A DNA stretch of 64,000 nt from Chamaecyparis obtusa (taxonomy: Eukaryota > Streptophyta > Pinopsida > Cupressales > Cupressaceae), in assembly GCA_027943335.1 (NCBI GenBank), contig BSBK01002057.1, forward strand, positions 496,001-560,000, written 5' to 3'. Positions within the stretch are counted from its first letter, which is position 1. Each line of letters begins with the position of its first letter. The notes under the pieces were generated by a model. The model was not told where the DNA came from. It saw only the letters and a list, made by a program, of their open reading frames with translations, and made no database searches. The translations under genes and the position numbers were made by a program. Of the stretch, positions 37,301-49,348 are shown piece after piece.

Positions 37301-38897
37301 CTAAGAAATTTTTTCCATCAAAAAAAGTTATCCTTGCATTACTACATACCTTTTCTTCGGTCTACTTCAATGGTTTTAGATTATGTCACACTCCATCCTT
37401 TGTCAGGGAATAGGTATTCGCAGGACCATCGTGTACAACACATCTGTCAAACTGCCACGGTCTACCCAACAACATATGACATGCATCCATAGATATGATA
37501 TCACACAATACCTCATCTTGGTATCCGCCAATCTTGAACTTCACCAGGCATTGTTCATTGACCATGACCTTGTGGTCATCCTGTACCCAGGCAATCCGAT
37601 ATGGATGTGGGTGTTTCTATCTCTTGAGCTTCAACTTTGTCACCATCTCTTCTGACACCAAATTGTCAGTGCTTCCACTATCAATGATCACATCAAAACA
37701 TTTACCTTCACACTTCCACCTAGTGCGAAACAGGCTCCTCCTTTGCTCAGGTTCATTCTCACCACTCAACAGGACTCTTCTGTTAATGAACGTTTCTCCT
37801 CTTTCAGCATCTTCAAAATTTGATGATCTGGCATCTTCATCTACATGTGCAATTCTGGCCTGGCCTTCATTTCTCCTGTCTGTTCTGCCTTGGTGCTGAG
37901 GACATTCAAATTCCCTATGACCTTCTTCTCCACAGTGAAAACATGTTCCACGGAAGCCTCCTCTTCCAGATCCTTGTCCTCTTCCTCTTCCTCTCTGATC
38001 TCTATTATTCTGATCCTGGAAGTGATTGGAATTATTTCCACGCTGATTCTGACTGCTACTGGCCTCATCCTTCTTTTTCAAATCTTCATTTTGGCCACCA
38101 TATGACCGTCCACCAGATCGTCCACCGTGACCTCTTCCGTTTTGTCTGCTCTCAAACTTCTTGTTCAGCTTTTCCTCTACTTTTAGGGAAAACTAGTATG
38201 CTTCTTCAATACTGTTCATTCGAACCAGATTCAGCTCCTCCTGAATGCTTGGCCTTAACCCATTAAGGTATCAGGCAACTTTCTCCTTATCAGCTTCTGC
38301 ATGGCCTGTTCTGATGAGAAGTCGATAGAACTCATCTGTATACTCCTGAATAGATCTTCCTGCTTGCTTCAAACTCTGCATTTTCTTCAGTAGGTCAAGC
38401 TCATAATCAACAGGAATGAACTATCACTTCAATTTATCCACCATCCGATCCCATCTCGTGATTTTCTCCTTTCCCCTTCTATTTCGCTCCAACTGAATCT
38501 CTTGCCACCATATCTTTGCATGACCTTTCAGTCTGGCCTTCGCAAATTTGACCCTATCAGGATTCTCAACATCTTCATACTCAAAATATTCCTCACATTC
38601 ATTGATCCAGTCGATCAATTCCTCTAGGTTAAGATTTCCAGAAAATGTGGGAACCTCAATCTTAGGTCTTTTTCCAATCTTGGAAATCGCCCGAAAAAGT
38701 CTTTCTTCCTCCTGGTTCACAATTTCAGCTTCTCCTTCTTGATATTCTTCTTCGGCTTCATCCTCACTTTCATCTCTGACATTAAGATTCATTCCTCTGC
38801 GAATCTCTTCTTGCAATGCTCGCACTTGTCTCTGCAGCTCTCTAACCTCAGGTGTCACAACACCAACTCTTTCGCCACGTTCCCTTCGTGGAGGCAT
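34389..38897 (-). pseudogene. G2 gag-pol with chromodomain, eleven stop codons
   Basis: One frame of about 1,500 codons from ATG 38897 (MPPRRERGERV) to a stop at 34389-34391, with no frameshift. The order is Gag with CFHCGEEGHREFEC (zinc knuckle intact), protease IIDSGSTDN (intact), RT with YLDDIL, RNase H ending ADALSRR, integrase with HSGGLAGHFGRDKT and a DDE core, and a C-terminal chromodomain (KEIEDILDS to about 34400). Chromodomains of this kind steer integration to heterochromatin. Stops start at 38424, 38421, 38271, 38193, 37617, 37386, 37362, 35565, 35496, 34467 and 34458 (plus-strand left coordinates). The last two fall at Trp positions of the chromodomain. Where G1 can be compared, most are C-to-T changes in CAG or CGA codons. 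Confidence 0.93.
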
Positions 38898-38985
38898 TTT
38901 CGTGATGCGCGCTGAAACCCTAGCCACGGTCCTGGTGCAAACTACCTCATGGTCGATGATCTATTTACACACTCAAGAACTCCTA

Positions 38986-38996
38986 CTCTGATACCA
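38986..38996 (-). other. G2 primer binding site
   Basis: The minus strand reads TGGTATCAGAG, two bases inside the 5' LTR; the twelfth base (C in G1) is changed. Confidence 0.9.
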
Positions 38997-38998
38997 CC

Positions 38999-39858
38999 TG
39001 ATGAAGGGTGCTCCCCTTAATACCACAACCACATAAGAGAAATAGAGAAACAACAACAATAATATGCAAGAACAGAAAATTGGCTTCTTATTATCTCCAC
39101 AAATGTGGAATTACAAACTTTCAGAATTACAATATGCAAAGCCACATGGGCATTCTCTTACAATATTCTGTAGGACAAAGCCTCGAATCAATACCCAGAT
39201 CTACTACCCAGAACTATTCTAAATTGCCTAAGACAATAATACAGCCTTCCTTATATAGGCAATTTTCCACCGCCTGGGAAGGTTCCAGAATTTTAGCCAA
39301 TAAGGATGACCAAACTTAGAATTATTTTATTTTACATTTTATTACATCATAGTCGGCTCAAGATAACCTTTGAAACCCGAACAGAAATTTTGAAGAAAAT
39401 TATTTTCTACCATTTTGGGTGGCCCAACTTTCGAAGACCATAAGTCATCACCAGTTGACCCGATCGGCTATTATAACCCCATTTCAAAAATGCCACGAAG
39501 CGCTCTACAGGCTTGGCCTACGCAAGCGCCCGTCACCCAAATTTTCAACCTCATCTGGGGCCTCTAAAGCCTTCAAAATTGAGTTCAAAGTTTCTGTACC
39601 CTGCTGCCAATACCGAAAATCTTCAATATCTTCCAATATACACTTGATCTGGCAATGAAACTTTACTGGTAGACTTATATGACCAAAATGAACCTCCGAA
39701 AAAGAAATCAGATCATTCTGAGCACATACAAAAATTACCAAAAATAGTAACTTTCCATAAATAGCAGCTCTGCACAAAATAGCCCTTATTGAATACAAAA
39801 ATAGAAATATTTTTGGGTGATGCAAGATTGCTCTTACACCCAGGATGCTCCTGCATCA
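38999..39858 (-). repeat. G2 5' LTR
   Basis: On the minus strand it runs from TGATGCAGG to CTTCATCA. The TATA box complement is at 39250-39257. Using the G1 LTR as outgroup, about 13 of the differences are changes in this copy and about 20 are changes in the 3' copy. Confidence 0.95.
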
Positions 39859-39863
39859 ACATT

Positions 39864-42800
39864 GCACCAAAGCTCATGTAGCATGGGACATCTTGAAGCA
39901 AACCTATGACAGTTCCTCTGAATCACGTAAGATTCAGCTCCAAGACAGCTTGGAAGACCTAAGGTATACAAATTTTAAATCTATGGATGAATTTTTACTC
40001 AAATTTGATGCTATTAGAACTCAGTTAAATGGTTTAAATATTACTCTTACAGATATTAGATTGATTACTATAATTCTTAAGAAATGTCTCCTTAAGGAGT
40101 TTCAGCAATTTATCACTAACATCCACTCTCAGCTTGTTATTTCTAGTTTAGCTCCTCTTTTAACTTATCCTATTTTTCAAAATTTGTTGCGCCAAGAGGA
40201 GGTAAAATTATTGCAATTTGGTACTATTAAATCTTTTGAACACGCTTTTGTATCTAAAACTCAAAATCACAATAATAAGTCTCATACTAATCATCATAAC
40301 AATAACCATTCTAATAACAACAATAATTATCGTAACAATAACAATAATCATCATAATAATGGTTATTCAAACAACAAGTCTAATTCTAGGCCATCATACA
40401 AAAATAATTACAATAATTACAATAATCAACAAAATCGGAAACCACATTGTACTTATTGTGGTAAAGATGGTCACCTAACTAATGATTGTTTTAAAAAGCA
40501 AAATGATAAGAAGCCAATGAATAACAATAATCAAAATAAATTTCAAGGTAATCAATCTCGTCGTGCTTTTACTGCTTGTTATAAAACTTCTCATGCATTA
40601 GAATGGATTATTGATAGTGGCGCTTCTCATCATGTTACATCTCATAGAGAAGTTTTTGATTCTTTACAACCTGATACTACTAATATTCCTATTCAATTAG
40701 TTGATGATAGTAGTTGCAAAGTTGATGGATTTGGTGATGTTAATGTTCCAAATGGAAAATTACACAATGTTCTTTATGTTCCTAAATTGAAATCCAATCT
40801 TCTTTCAGTTGCTCAATTATGTCAAGATTACAAAGTTGAATTTCATAAGGATATGTGCTCTATTATTGATTCTAACACTGATCTTGTTGTTGCTAATGCT
40901 AAGATGGATCATGATAACTTGTTTAAATTCTATGAGTTTGCCTCTTCTAGGTACTCTTTAAAAGTGAATATTGATTTCAATAGATGGCATGAAAGACTTG
41001 GCCATTTGAATTCTGATTATATTTCTAGATTGCTAAAATCTAACATGGTTGAAGGATTACCTCCTCTTGTTCCATCTAAAATTACATGCACAGGGTGCAT
41101 GAGTGGCAAAATGAAAAGGGAGCCCTTTCCTCATAGTACTTCATGGAGGGTGTCTCATAAGTTACATCTTATTCATAGTGATCTTTTGGGTCCAATGGAG
41201 AATAACTCAATACAAGGTTCAAAGTATGCTCTTACTTTTGTGGATGATTTCACTAGAAGAATTTGGATTTATTTCTTGCATACTAAAGATCAAGTTCTTG
41301 ACACATTTTCTAAATTTCATATGTTTGTGGAAAGGCAATCTGGTTCTACACTTAAAATTCTTAGAACAAATAATGGTACCGAATATGTTAACAATGCATT
41401 TCATTCTTACTTGAGATCTTTTGGTATAAAACATGAGCTTACTGCTCCTTATACACCACAACAAAATGGTGTGGTAGAAAGGAAGCATAGAACTATTGTG
41501 GAAATGGCTAGATGTATGTTACATGCTAAAGATTTACATTACAAGTTATGGGCTGAAGCAATGGCTTGTGCCACTTATCTTCTTAATAGAACTCCTACTA
41601 AAGCTTTGAAAGATATTACTCCCGAGGAAGCATGGTCCGGTAGAAAACCAAATTTACAACATTTGAGAATTTTTGGATCTATTGCATATGTTCACACACC
41701 CAAACAAAAAAGGCACAAATTAGATTCTAAATCTTCTCCATTTATTTTTGTTGGGTATGATGAATTTACTAAAGGTTATAGAGTTTATGATCCTATTTCT
41801 AACAAGGTTCATATTGCAAGAGATGTTGTTATTGCATAAAATGAAGTACATGATTGTTCCAAGGCCAAAGATGATGAATTTAAAGGGGGTATTCTTGACC
41901 TCATGGAGGACCAACCTCCTATTCTAAACCCTACTCCTAATGGACCTATTTCTATTCCTACTAGTATTAAAAAAGATGATGATGATAGTAACAATATTTC
42001 TACTCCTCATAGTGATAATTTTGTTCATAATGATGGTAATTATGTTAATAATGATGATGATGAATTTAATCCTCACAGTGATGATGAAAATGATGAATTT
42101 ACTCCTCATAGTGATGTTTCCATTACTTTTAAGAGAAATCCTAAATAGTTTAAAGATTTAATTAATGAAGGTGATAATTATATGTCTAGAATGGGTGGTC
42201 TTAGACCTAGGAGACTTAATTATTGCAACTATGCTTTAATGTCTTCTCTTATGCATTCTAAAGATCCTCAAACTTTTGCTCAAGCTAAAAATCAACCTCA
42301 TTGGAAAATTGCTATGCAAGAAGAATATGATAGTTTAATTTCTAATAACACTTGGGATTTAGTTACTTTACCTCATGGAAAAAATTTAGTTTCATGTAAA
42401 TGGTTATACAAAACTAAGTTAAATGCAAATAATGATATTAGTAAGTTTAAAGCTAGACTAGTAGCAAGAGGTTTTTCTCAAGTTGAAGGAATAGACTATA
42501 ATGAGACCTTTGCTCCTGTTGCAAAAATGCCTGCCATTAAAGTTGTTCTTGCTTTAGCTGCAAAAATGAATTGGCCTATTCACCAAATGGATGTTAAAAG
42601 TGCCTTTTTAAATGGTGATTTGCATGAAGAAATCTATATGTCTCAACCTCCCGGTTTTATTAAAGAAGGCCATGAACATCTAGTATGCAAACTAAATAAA
42701 TCTATCTATGGTTTAAAACAATCTCCTAGAGAGTGGTACTCTAAAATCAATACTTTCTTTATTTCTCAAGGTTTTTCTATAAGTCAAAATGATCCTAACT

Positions 42801-43813
42801 TGTATATCAACCATAGTGAAGATGACATTATTATTATCATTCTTTATGTTGATGATTTTATTATTACTTCTAGTTCTAACCATTTAATTTCTAATATTAA
42901 GTTCCAACTTAATCAAAAATTTCAAATGGCTGATTTAGGACTTTTACATTATTTCCTAGGAATGCAAATTTGGCAAACCCCTAAGGGTATTTTTATTTAT
43001 CAAAGTAAATATGCTACAGATCTTCTAGATAAATTTCATATGAATGATGCTAATCATGTTTCAATTCCATGTGAATTAGGAACTAAGTTAATGATAGATA
43101 TGCAATCTCCATTCATAGATGCTACTCCTTATAGAGAACTTGTAGGTAGTTTAAATTATCTAACTCTCACTAGACCTGACCTATCTTTTAGTGTTGGTTT
43201 AGTTTCAAGATTCATGTCCAAACCTCAACAAACTCACTTCAAAATTGCTAAAAGAATATTACATTACATTAAAGGTACTATTAACTTAGGATTATTTTAT
43301 GATGCAAATTCTAATTTTTCTTTAAAAGGTTTTATTGATTCAGATTTAGGTGGAGACCCCAATGATGGGAAATCTACTTTTGGGTATTGTTTTTCTCTTG
43401 GTTTAGGTGCTATATCTTGGAAAAGTAAAAAAGAACAATCTATGTCTCTATGTTCTACCGAAGCTGAATATCAAAGTTGTACTCATGCCTCTAAAGAAGC
43501 TATATGGCTTAGAAGAATACTTGAAGATTTGGGTCTACCTCAACAAGAACCTACACCATTATATTGTGACAATCAAAGTGCAATAGCCTTGGCAAAGAAT
43601 CCAGTTTACCATGCAAAGTCAAAGCACATTTCACTCCACCACCACTTCATTGGAGAGAACATTGCATAAAAGAAAGTTTCCCTCATCTATTCCAAAGGTG
43701 AAGATCAAGTTGCAAATATTTTGACAAAGCCTCTTTCTAGAGAAAATTTTGAGTTTCATTGCAAAAATTTGGGTTTGATACCCATCGATGTAATCACCCC
43801 AAGTAAAAGTTAA
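39864..43813 (+). pseudogene. Copia A gag-pol, main part
   Basis: It continues the gag in frame (HCTKAHVAWDILKQTYD) and keeps one frame to 43813, with stops at 41837-41839, 42146-42148 and 43667-43669. The order is capsid, an Asn/His-rich low-complexity stretch (about residues 140-220 of this part), zinc knuckle CTYCGKDGHLTNDC, protease WIIDSGASHHVT, pre-integrase WHERLGHLN, integrase (HSDLLGP, LRTNNGTEY where the usual Asp is Asn, PQQNGVVERKH), an Asp/Asn-rich linker, RT with YVDDFI, and RNase H with DSDLGG, AEYQS and CDNQSA. The Asn in LRTNNGTEY should disable integrase. It belongs to a copia lineage different from B, C, D and F. Confidence 0.9.
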
Positions 43814-43820
43814 AGGGGGG
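43810..43820 (+). other. Copia A polypurine tract
   Basis: TTAAAGGGGGG directly precedes the 3' LTR (TGTTAG) and overlaps the gag-pol stop codon. Confidence 0.88.
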
Positions 43821-44446
43821 TGTTAGAATTAGTAATCTTTCCTTGGTTGTTTTATTTAATTTGAGGATAAACCAAGGTATCCTCCTTTATTTATTTTTAG
43901 GATATTCCTAAAGGAATCTCTGCATGTAATTTTGTCCTCTAGTCCAAGTGGGAGGACAACTCATATTTTGTAATTTCTTTAATAAGGAAAATAGATTATT
44001 CCTCCTTATGAGGATGCTCACACTTGGCACACACTAAGTATGAATGTGGCACTCATGCACATAGGGAGTTACATGCAAACTCCTTCACTCATCTCTACTT
44101 AAAGAGATATTTCTCCACACACTCAACACTAATTTTCTCACAATTCTCTCACACAATTTCTCTCCTCTTGCATAGTAATTCTATCATATTGTATTGAGCT
44201 TCTTGCTCATATTCTTTCTCTCTCTCTTTAGGCTTTTCATGCCTCATTCATAATACACAAAGGGGTTTTTCTTTGCTTTTCCCCTTACAAAAATCTCTTG
44301 GATCTTGTTGGATTCTTGGAGTCTTATCTTGGTTTTGGTGGTTGATCTTGCATCTCTCTCTCATTTGATTTATGGTAAAACTCTTCTTGCACTTCACTTC
44401 TTGGATTGATTTTGATCTTGTTTTCTTTCATTTATTTCTTCTAACA
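43821..44446 (+). repeat. Copia A 3' LTR (626 bp)
   Basis: Colinear with 23963-24588 without indels, and followed by the AATAT duplication. Confidence 0.95.
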
Positions 44447-44451
44447 AATAT

Positions 44452-45911
44452 TCTATACCTTTACTGGATAATGGCTATTTACAACCACTTGGTCCTTTAA
44501 CTCTTGATCAGTTAAGAGATCGACATGAACACAACATCCCTATGATAGAGATAGTTGTTTCTCTTACTGATGCTAAATTTCAAGACATCAAGGATTGCAC
44601 TACTTTAAAATAAATGTTGGAGAAACTTTCCCTAGTACATGGTGATGATGCAAATGTGATGAGAGCTAGAGCTGAAATCTTGAGAGGAAGATTTGATGAT
44701 ATGAAAATGAAGGAAGGAGAAAACATAGTACAATACTCAAACTGAATTAAAGAGGTTGTCAATGCTATTTGTGGAGCTGGTGGTGTCATTGATGAAGAAA
44801 TAGTGGTAAGTAAAATTTTGAGAACACTTTTGCCTATCTATGCAATTCAAATATCTACAATTCATGAAATGAGGTTTGCACATAATAGCACACTTACTCT
44901 TGATAGTCTGATTGGAAATTTAACCACTTTTGAGATAAAGAATTATGATAACAGTGTTGTAGCAACTATTGAGTCTTCTTTTATGTCTTCTCTTAAGATT
45001 GGTAAATCTAGTAGTAAACATAATGTAAATAATGACACTGATAGTAATACCAATGATGAGCTTGATGAACTAGAAGTACTTATGGCCCAAAGACTGCCTA
45101 AAGGTAAAGGTAGATATAAGGGTAAATTACCTTTAGCTTGTTTTAATTGCAAAGAAGTTGGTCATATTGTTGCTAGATGCCTAGAAAAAAAAGAAGATGA
45201 GAATGATTGACAGATCCAGAGGTGGAAGCTATGGCAGAAGGAATAACAGAGATAACTGATAGTACAATAGAGACAATTGAGACCACAAAGATAAAGGTAA
45301 AAAGGTGTGTTACTTTGCTAAAGAGAATGAAACATACACCGACATAGATGATGACATTGAGGTGGTGTTTGTTACGATGAAAGATGACTCAGAGGAAGAG
45401 GAAAGGTATGTAGAAACAACACTCATCTCTAAAGTTAGTAAAAATGATACTTGGATCATTGATAGTGGTTGTACACATCACATGACTAGTGATGAAGATA
45501 AGTTTGATCATCCTGAGCATTATAATGGAGGATTAGTAAAAATAGGTAATGATACACCTTGCATGGTTAAAGGAAAATGATCTTTATTGATAAATGATAA
45601 AATCATATGTGATAATGCTTATTGGGTAAAAGGACTGAATTACAATTTGCTAAGTGTAACACAACTTAACAACTTAGATCACTAAGTGGAATTTGAAAGA
45701 AAGAAGGTGAGAATCTTTGATGAAAGTAGAAATCTTGTCAAAACAAGAGGACAATCAAAAGGTAACATATTTTATCTTGACAATGCTGAGACTTCTTGTT
45801 TACTAGTGAAAAATGAAGATGCATGGTTATGGCATAAAAGGTTATGTCATGTAAATTTTGATAACATGATTAAGATCAGTAGAAAGAGAAAAGTTAGAGG
45901 ACTACCTAGCC
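44452..45911 (+). pseudogene. Copia D gag, protease and start of integrase
   Basis: It resumes the reading broken at 23962. Capsid sequence includes LGPLTLDQLRDRHEHNIPMIEI, and a TAA stands at a Trp-like position near 44612. The zinc knuckle CFNCKEVGHIVARC is complete, unlike those of B and C. Protease WIIDSGCTHHMTSD is intact, followed by the pre-integrase motif [15 protein letters not shown]. Further stops (for example 44743, 45208, 45578) and a frameshift between 45210 and 45305 make it non-functional. It is cut at 45911 by gypsy G4, with TAGCC as the likely target site. Very similar to Copia C. Confidence 0.88.
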
Positions 45912-46627
45912 TGATGCAGGGGCATCCAAGGTTAAGGTAGGGGCATTCTTTGTCCTCAGTGAAACAACATGGGTGTTTGTATTTTGGCCGGTGTTACTTG
46001 GTTGAAGCCTTGACTGACGGCCTTAGTCATTGAAGGAAGCTCGATCATTGAAGGAACTCGATAGTCTCTAGCACTTGGTGAAAGAGTTACTCAGTCATGC
46101 TTGCCATGCTTGGTCGACACTGGTGCTCGATGATGTCTGGTGTGCTCAGTTAATTCACTATTCCTTGATAGTTCTAGCTTACCGATTGGAGTTATGTGTG
46201 ATTTGTTGGGCTGAATTGGTGCATTTATTGTCGGTAGCTATTGTTATGGGCCAACATGATGAATTAAATGTTTGTATACAATTGTAAGAAGACATGTATG
46301 GCATTTAATTATTTTTTGGGGGGAGTCAATGGTTTCATCCAGCCGACTTATGGCTAATGATTAGTATTTATAGGATGTTTGGGTAGATGTTTAGGGGATC
46401 AGGAGGACTTAAAGGTCATGGATCTAGATGACTTGGAAGACTTAGCGGATCAGATCTGAGGTTCTAAAAGCTTGAGTTGGTGAATTTGTGGAAAGATCTT
46501 GCATGATCTTGCAGATCAAATTGATATCTGATAGTTGTTTGTAGCAAAGGTAGTGGTTACATACTTGGAGACAAGGAAATTTCTTGGAGGCTTGTGAGCT
46601 CAAGTTTAGATCTTCCTTAGATTTTCC
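45912..46627 (+). repeat. G4 5' LTR, segment 1
   Basis: It aligns with the 3' LTR from 63204, including the run of CTCGGT/CTCGAT motifs and the block TTTTTTGGGGGGAGTNAATGGTTTCATC. Copia C interrupts it; 46623-46627 (TTTCC) is the target duplication. Confidence 0.85.
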
Positions 46628-48099
46628 TGATGAACTACAACTCATTTAGAACTTGAATGAAGAATCTATGATTTAAGATCACTGAGGAGTTGTTGATTAG
46701 ATATGAAAGATGATTAAATTAGTATTATGTTGTCATTGATGTCAACTAGCTTGATAGGACTTATCTTGTAAGTTACTATACCAAAATATCTCAAGAAAGG
46801 TGAAAGAGATGAAGAATATAAAAATCTACATGAGGAAGATGTATATGTCAGATGAGGATAAGGAGTACACTGAGTAAATTTTTTATGAGTCTATGACTTG
46901 ATGATATCAACTTTATTGTGTTGCATTCATCTATGATGAATAATAAAGCAGAAAGACACAAAGCAGTGTTGTCGGTAAATAAAGCATTCTAGTATACACC
47001 AATGGAGTATAGTGTATACCGAGTGTAGTGTTAACTGATCTTGTGTTCATCGATGCATTTCTTTGTTAACTGAGCAGAACAAAAAGGAATTAAATGATCA
47101 ATTTAGCCGATAAATTGATGAACTGTAAAGTTTATCAAATCAAGGTAGCATATAAGGTTTGTTATGAGGATTGATGGCAAACATAATTCAAGAAAGATCT
47201 AATGGAGAAGATTGAAATGTGTTACTAACACATCAGCCAAAGAAGGTTACAGCATTAAAATCAATGAATAAGTAGCAAAATTTGATGGACAAAAAGAAAA
47301 TGATTTACTCATCTATATAAGAGACATTGGTTTCATTGTTGAAATGATGCTGGAGGAAGAAGATACTATAGAATTATAGAATGAAGGATTTTTCATGCAT
47401 TTTGATCATAGTGAGAATCAAACTGTAGAATAATTACCAAGCTATAAAGAGTAATTACTGATGGATAGTAAGTTGATATAGTATTGAATATGAAGTGATA
47501 TATTGATCAAAAAGATTTGAATGAGCTGAACATTGATTTGTAAACTGCAATTGAAGTTGTTTCAAGGTAGATCATCTATTGTTATATATTTAACCATTGT
47601 ACACAGTCAAATCTCTTAACCGAGTGGACTAAGAAAGTCTTTTTATGTTTCATTCATAGAGTGAACATAGTTATCATGTCAACCCCAGAGTGACTACTGG
47701 TTGGATGATAACTTCTGGTCTAAAATCCTCTAAAAAGGTCACACCTAACAGTGTATTTGTAACCTTTAACAGGGTTGGGTCTTCACCAACCTCACTTTAG
47801 AAGAGTGAACATTTTTGGGTTGCCAGTCCCAGGTGGTTTTTCCCTTCATAGGGTTTCCATGTTGAATATCTTGTGTTATGTGTTGATTGTGATATTTGTT
47901 TGTTATCATACTTTGCATATTACATGTTAGATTTGATCAGTAACTACTATAAGTTTTAAATTGATAATCGGTAAAAACATAGATAGTGAAATTATTTTAT
48001 GTTTACCAGGTAGTAGAAGTTGAAGAATTTGTTTTGGATTATACATTTTGTTTTGGGACACTCGATAAATGATTCACCCCCCTCTCAGTTATTCCAACA
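46628..48099 (+). repeat. Copia C 5' LTR (1,472 bp)
   Basis: It begins TGATGAACTAC and ends ATTCCAACA. The TATA box TATATAAG is at 47314-47321. The U5 part has the CTCTAAAAAGGTCACACC block, a six-C tract and CTCTCAGT, shared with B, D and F. Confidence 0.93.
47314..47321 (+). promoter_or_regulatory. Copia C TATA box (5' LTR)
   Basis: TATATAAG, followed by AGACATTGG. The same box is at 60148-60155 in the 3' LTR and at 15790-15797 in Copia D. Confidence 0.65.
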
Positions 48100-48101
48100 A
48101 T

Positions 48102-48113
48102 TGGTATCAGAGC
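48102..48113 (+). other. Copia C primer binding site
   Basis: TGGTATCAGAGC lies two bases after the LTR, a perfect iMet complement. Confidence 0.92.
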
Positions 48114-48163
48114 TGTGGTTGCTTAGAACAGAGTTTTAAGGACTCTAGCAAAAAGATCTCAAG

Positions 48164-48231
48164 ATGTATAAGAGGGAAGTGCCAAAGGTAGACAAAGAGA
48201 ACTTTGTAGTATGGCAAAGCCAGATGAACTT
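48164..48231 (+). pseudogene. Copia C gag, first 22 codons
   Basis: MYKREVPKVDKENFVVWQSQ, then M and N, up to the G3 insertion at 48232. The target bases are AACTT (48227-48231). The reading resumes at 54792 with HISRIGN. Confidence 0.85.
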
Positions 48232-49213
48232 TGATGCAGGAGCATCTTGGGTCTTTGAGCAATCTTGCATCAACCAAAAACATTTCTTGATTTCTCTACC
48301 TGTTTCTTGTTGTTTTCTTTATAATTGTTGTATTTTCTAGTTTCATGGTGGGTGAAGCTTACATTATTTTGAGGACCTATTTTGGAACCTTCTCCTATGA
48401 GAACATAAAGTTTGGATGGAGTGTTTCAAAGTTACAACATTTTTCCTTGTCGTCGGAGCAGCATTTTCCTACAGTTTTGGTGCTGATTGTTCATGTTGGA
48501 GACCTTGATCCATAAGGAATCATAATTTTCTCTCTTAAGGAGTTTTAGAGGACCTAAATTAATATCTTTCAGAATATTGAAATCCCCAATTCATTATGAG
48601 TAAAAAGTTATGCCCATTTTTCCCCAGGACCTATTTTCTACTAGTTTTTAGGTGAAACATGTGGTGTTTCTTCTTGCGATGTTCTATGTGATCAAATGGG
48701 ACCTTGTGCCCTTAAAGGAATGTTTTTGGGTCATGTGGGGACCTAAATCCAAAGGTTCATCAATTTATATGCATTCTAGCATTAGTTTTGGTTTAAATCT
48801 TGAGACTGGACCTATATTGTAATTAAATGCCTGACTGGCTAACCTGTGGCTTAGCTGGCTATATAAGGAGTCTAGATTGATGTAGTAGGGCATCATGAAG
48901 AGATCATGAGTGAGATATAGTAAGGATTATCAAGATATATCATTAGAGACAAAGATAGGATGTAAGCTGTAATTCTTATTTCATAATTCTTATTATATAA
49001 GGCCGAAACCCGGAAGGCCTCACAGCTGGGCATGTTGAAAGCAATAATATAATTCTCTATTGTTGCTTCCAGTTGATTGTCTCATATCCATTGTGATTTC
49101 ATTACTTTCATGTGATATTATATTACTTCCATTGTGTAACTCTGAGTTATTTGTGGATTCAAGTGGACTCAATTCTGCTTGATTCTACTTGTATCTACCC
49201 TGCCCCTACGTCA
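48232..49213 (+). repeat. G3 5' LTR (982 bp)
   Basis: TGATGCAGGAGCATC to CCCCTACGTCA. TATA box TATATAAG at 48860-48867. The U5 part contains GGAAGGCCTCACAGCTGGGC, also found in the G4 LTRs. Confidence 0.93.
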
Positions 49214-49215
49214 AG

Positions 49216-49226
49216 TGGTATCAGAG
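49216..49226 (+). other. G3 primer binding site
   Basis: TGGTATCAGAG lies two bases after the LTR end. Confidence 0.9.
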
Positions 49227-49348
49227 TGAGTTCTTTCTTGTGGATTGGATCATGGAGTATCTTATTGGATTGGTTGTAGGGTGGCTGATCTGAGTTTTGA
49301 CCTATAACTTGTAGAAGGTTATGATCTTGCTGGAACCTGATTGTCAAA

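Larger units (their letters stand above)
33491..39858 (-). mobile_element. Gypsy G2: complete chromovirus-like element, 6.4 kb
   Basis: LTRs of 860 bp (33491-34350 and 38999-39858), a perfect duplication ACATT (33486-33490 and 39859-39863), PBS, and one gag-pol frame with a chromodomain. The LTRs differ at about 36 positions. Same family as G1. It lies in antisense inside Copia A gag. Confidence 0.95.
23963..44446 (+). mobile_element. Copia A: copia element carrying Copia B and gypsy G2
   Basis: Two 626-bp LTRs (23963-24588 and 43821-44446) differ at about six positions. The target duplication AATAT is perfect (23958-23962 and 44447-44451). A PBS and a polypurine tract are present. Without its two inserts the element is about 7 kb. 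Its gag is split at 26143 by Copia B and at 33490 by G2. G2's LTRs are about four times more diverged than Copia A's, although G2 lies inside (see findings). Confidence 0.93.
15091..45911 (+). mobile_element. Copia D: oldest frame of the nested stack, right end outside window
   Basis: It begins at TGATGAACTAC, the same start as the Copia C LTRs. Its visible pieces are the 5' LTR (15091-15807 and 23022-23805), PBS (23808-23819), gag start (23870-23962) and gag/protease/early integrase (44452-45911). These are separated by element F, Copia A and, at 45912, gypsy G4. The rest of pol and the 3' LTR should lie to the right of G4, outside the window. It belongs to the same family as Copia C by LTR and protein similarity. 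Confidence 0.88.

Noticed and set aside
41924..42161. Short ORFs of low complexity within Copia A pol
   Set aside because: They are shadows of the Asp/Asn-rich linker between integrase and RT.
45912..46627. Host intergenic DNA between Copia D and Copia C
   Set aside because: It aligns with 63204 onward and is the first part of the G4 LTR.
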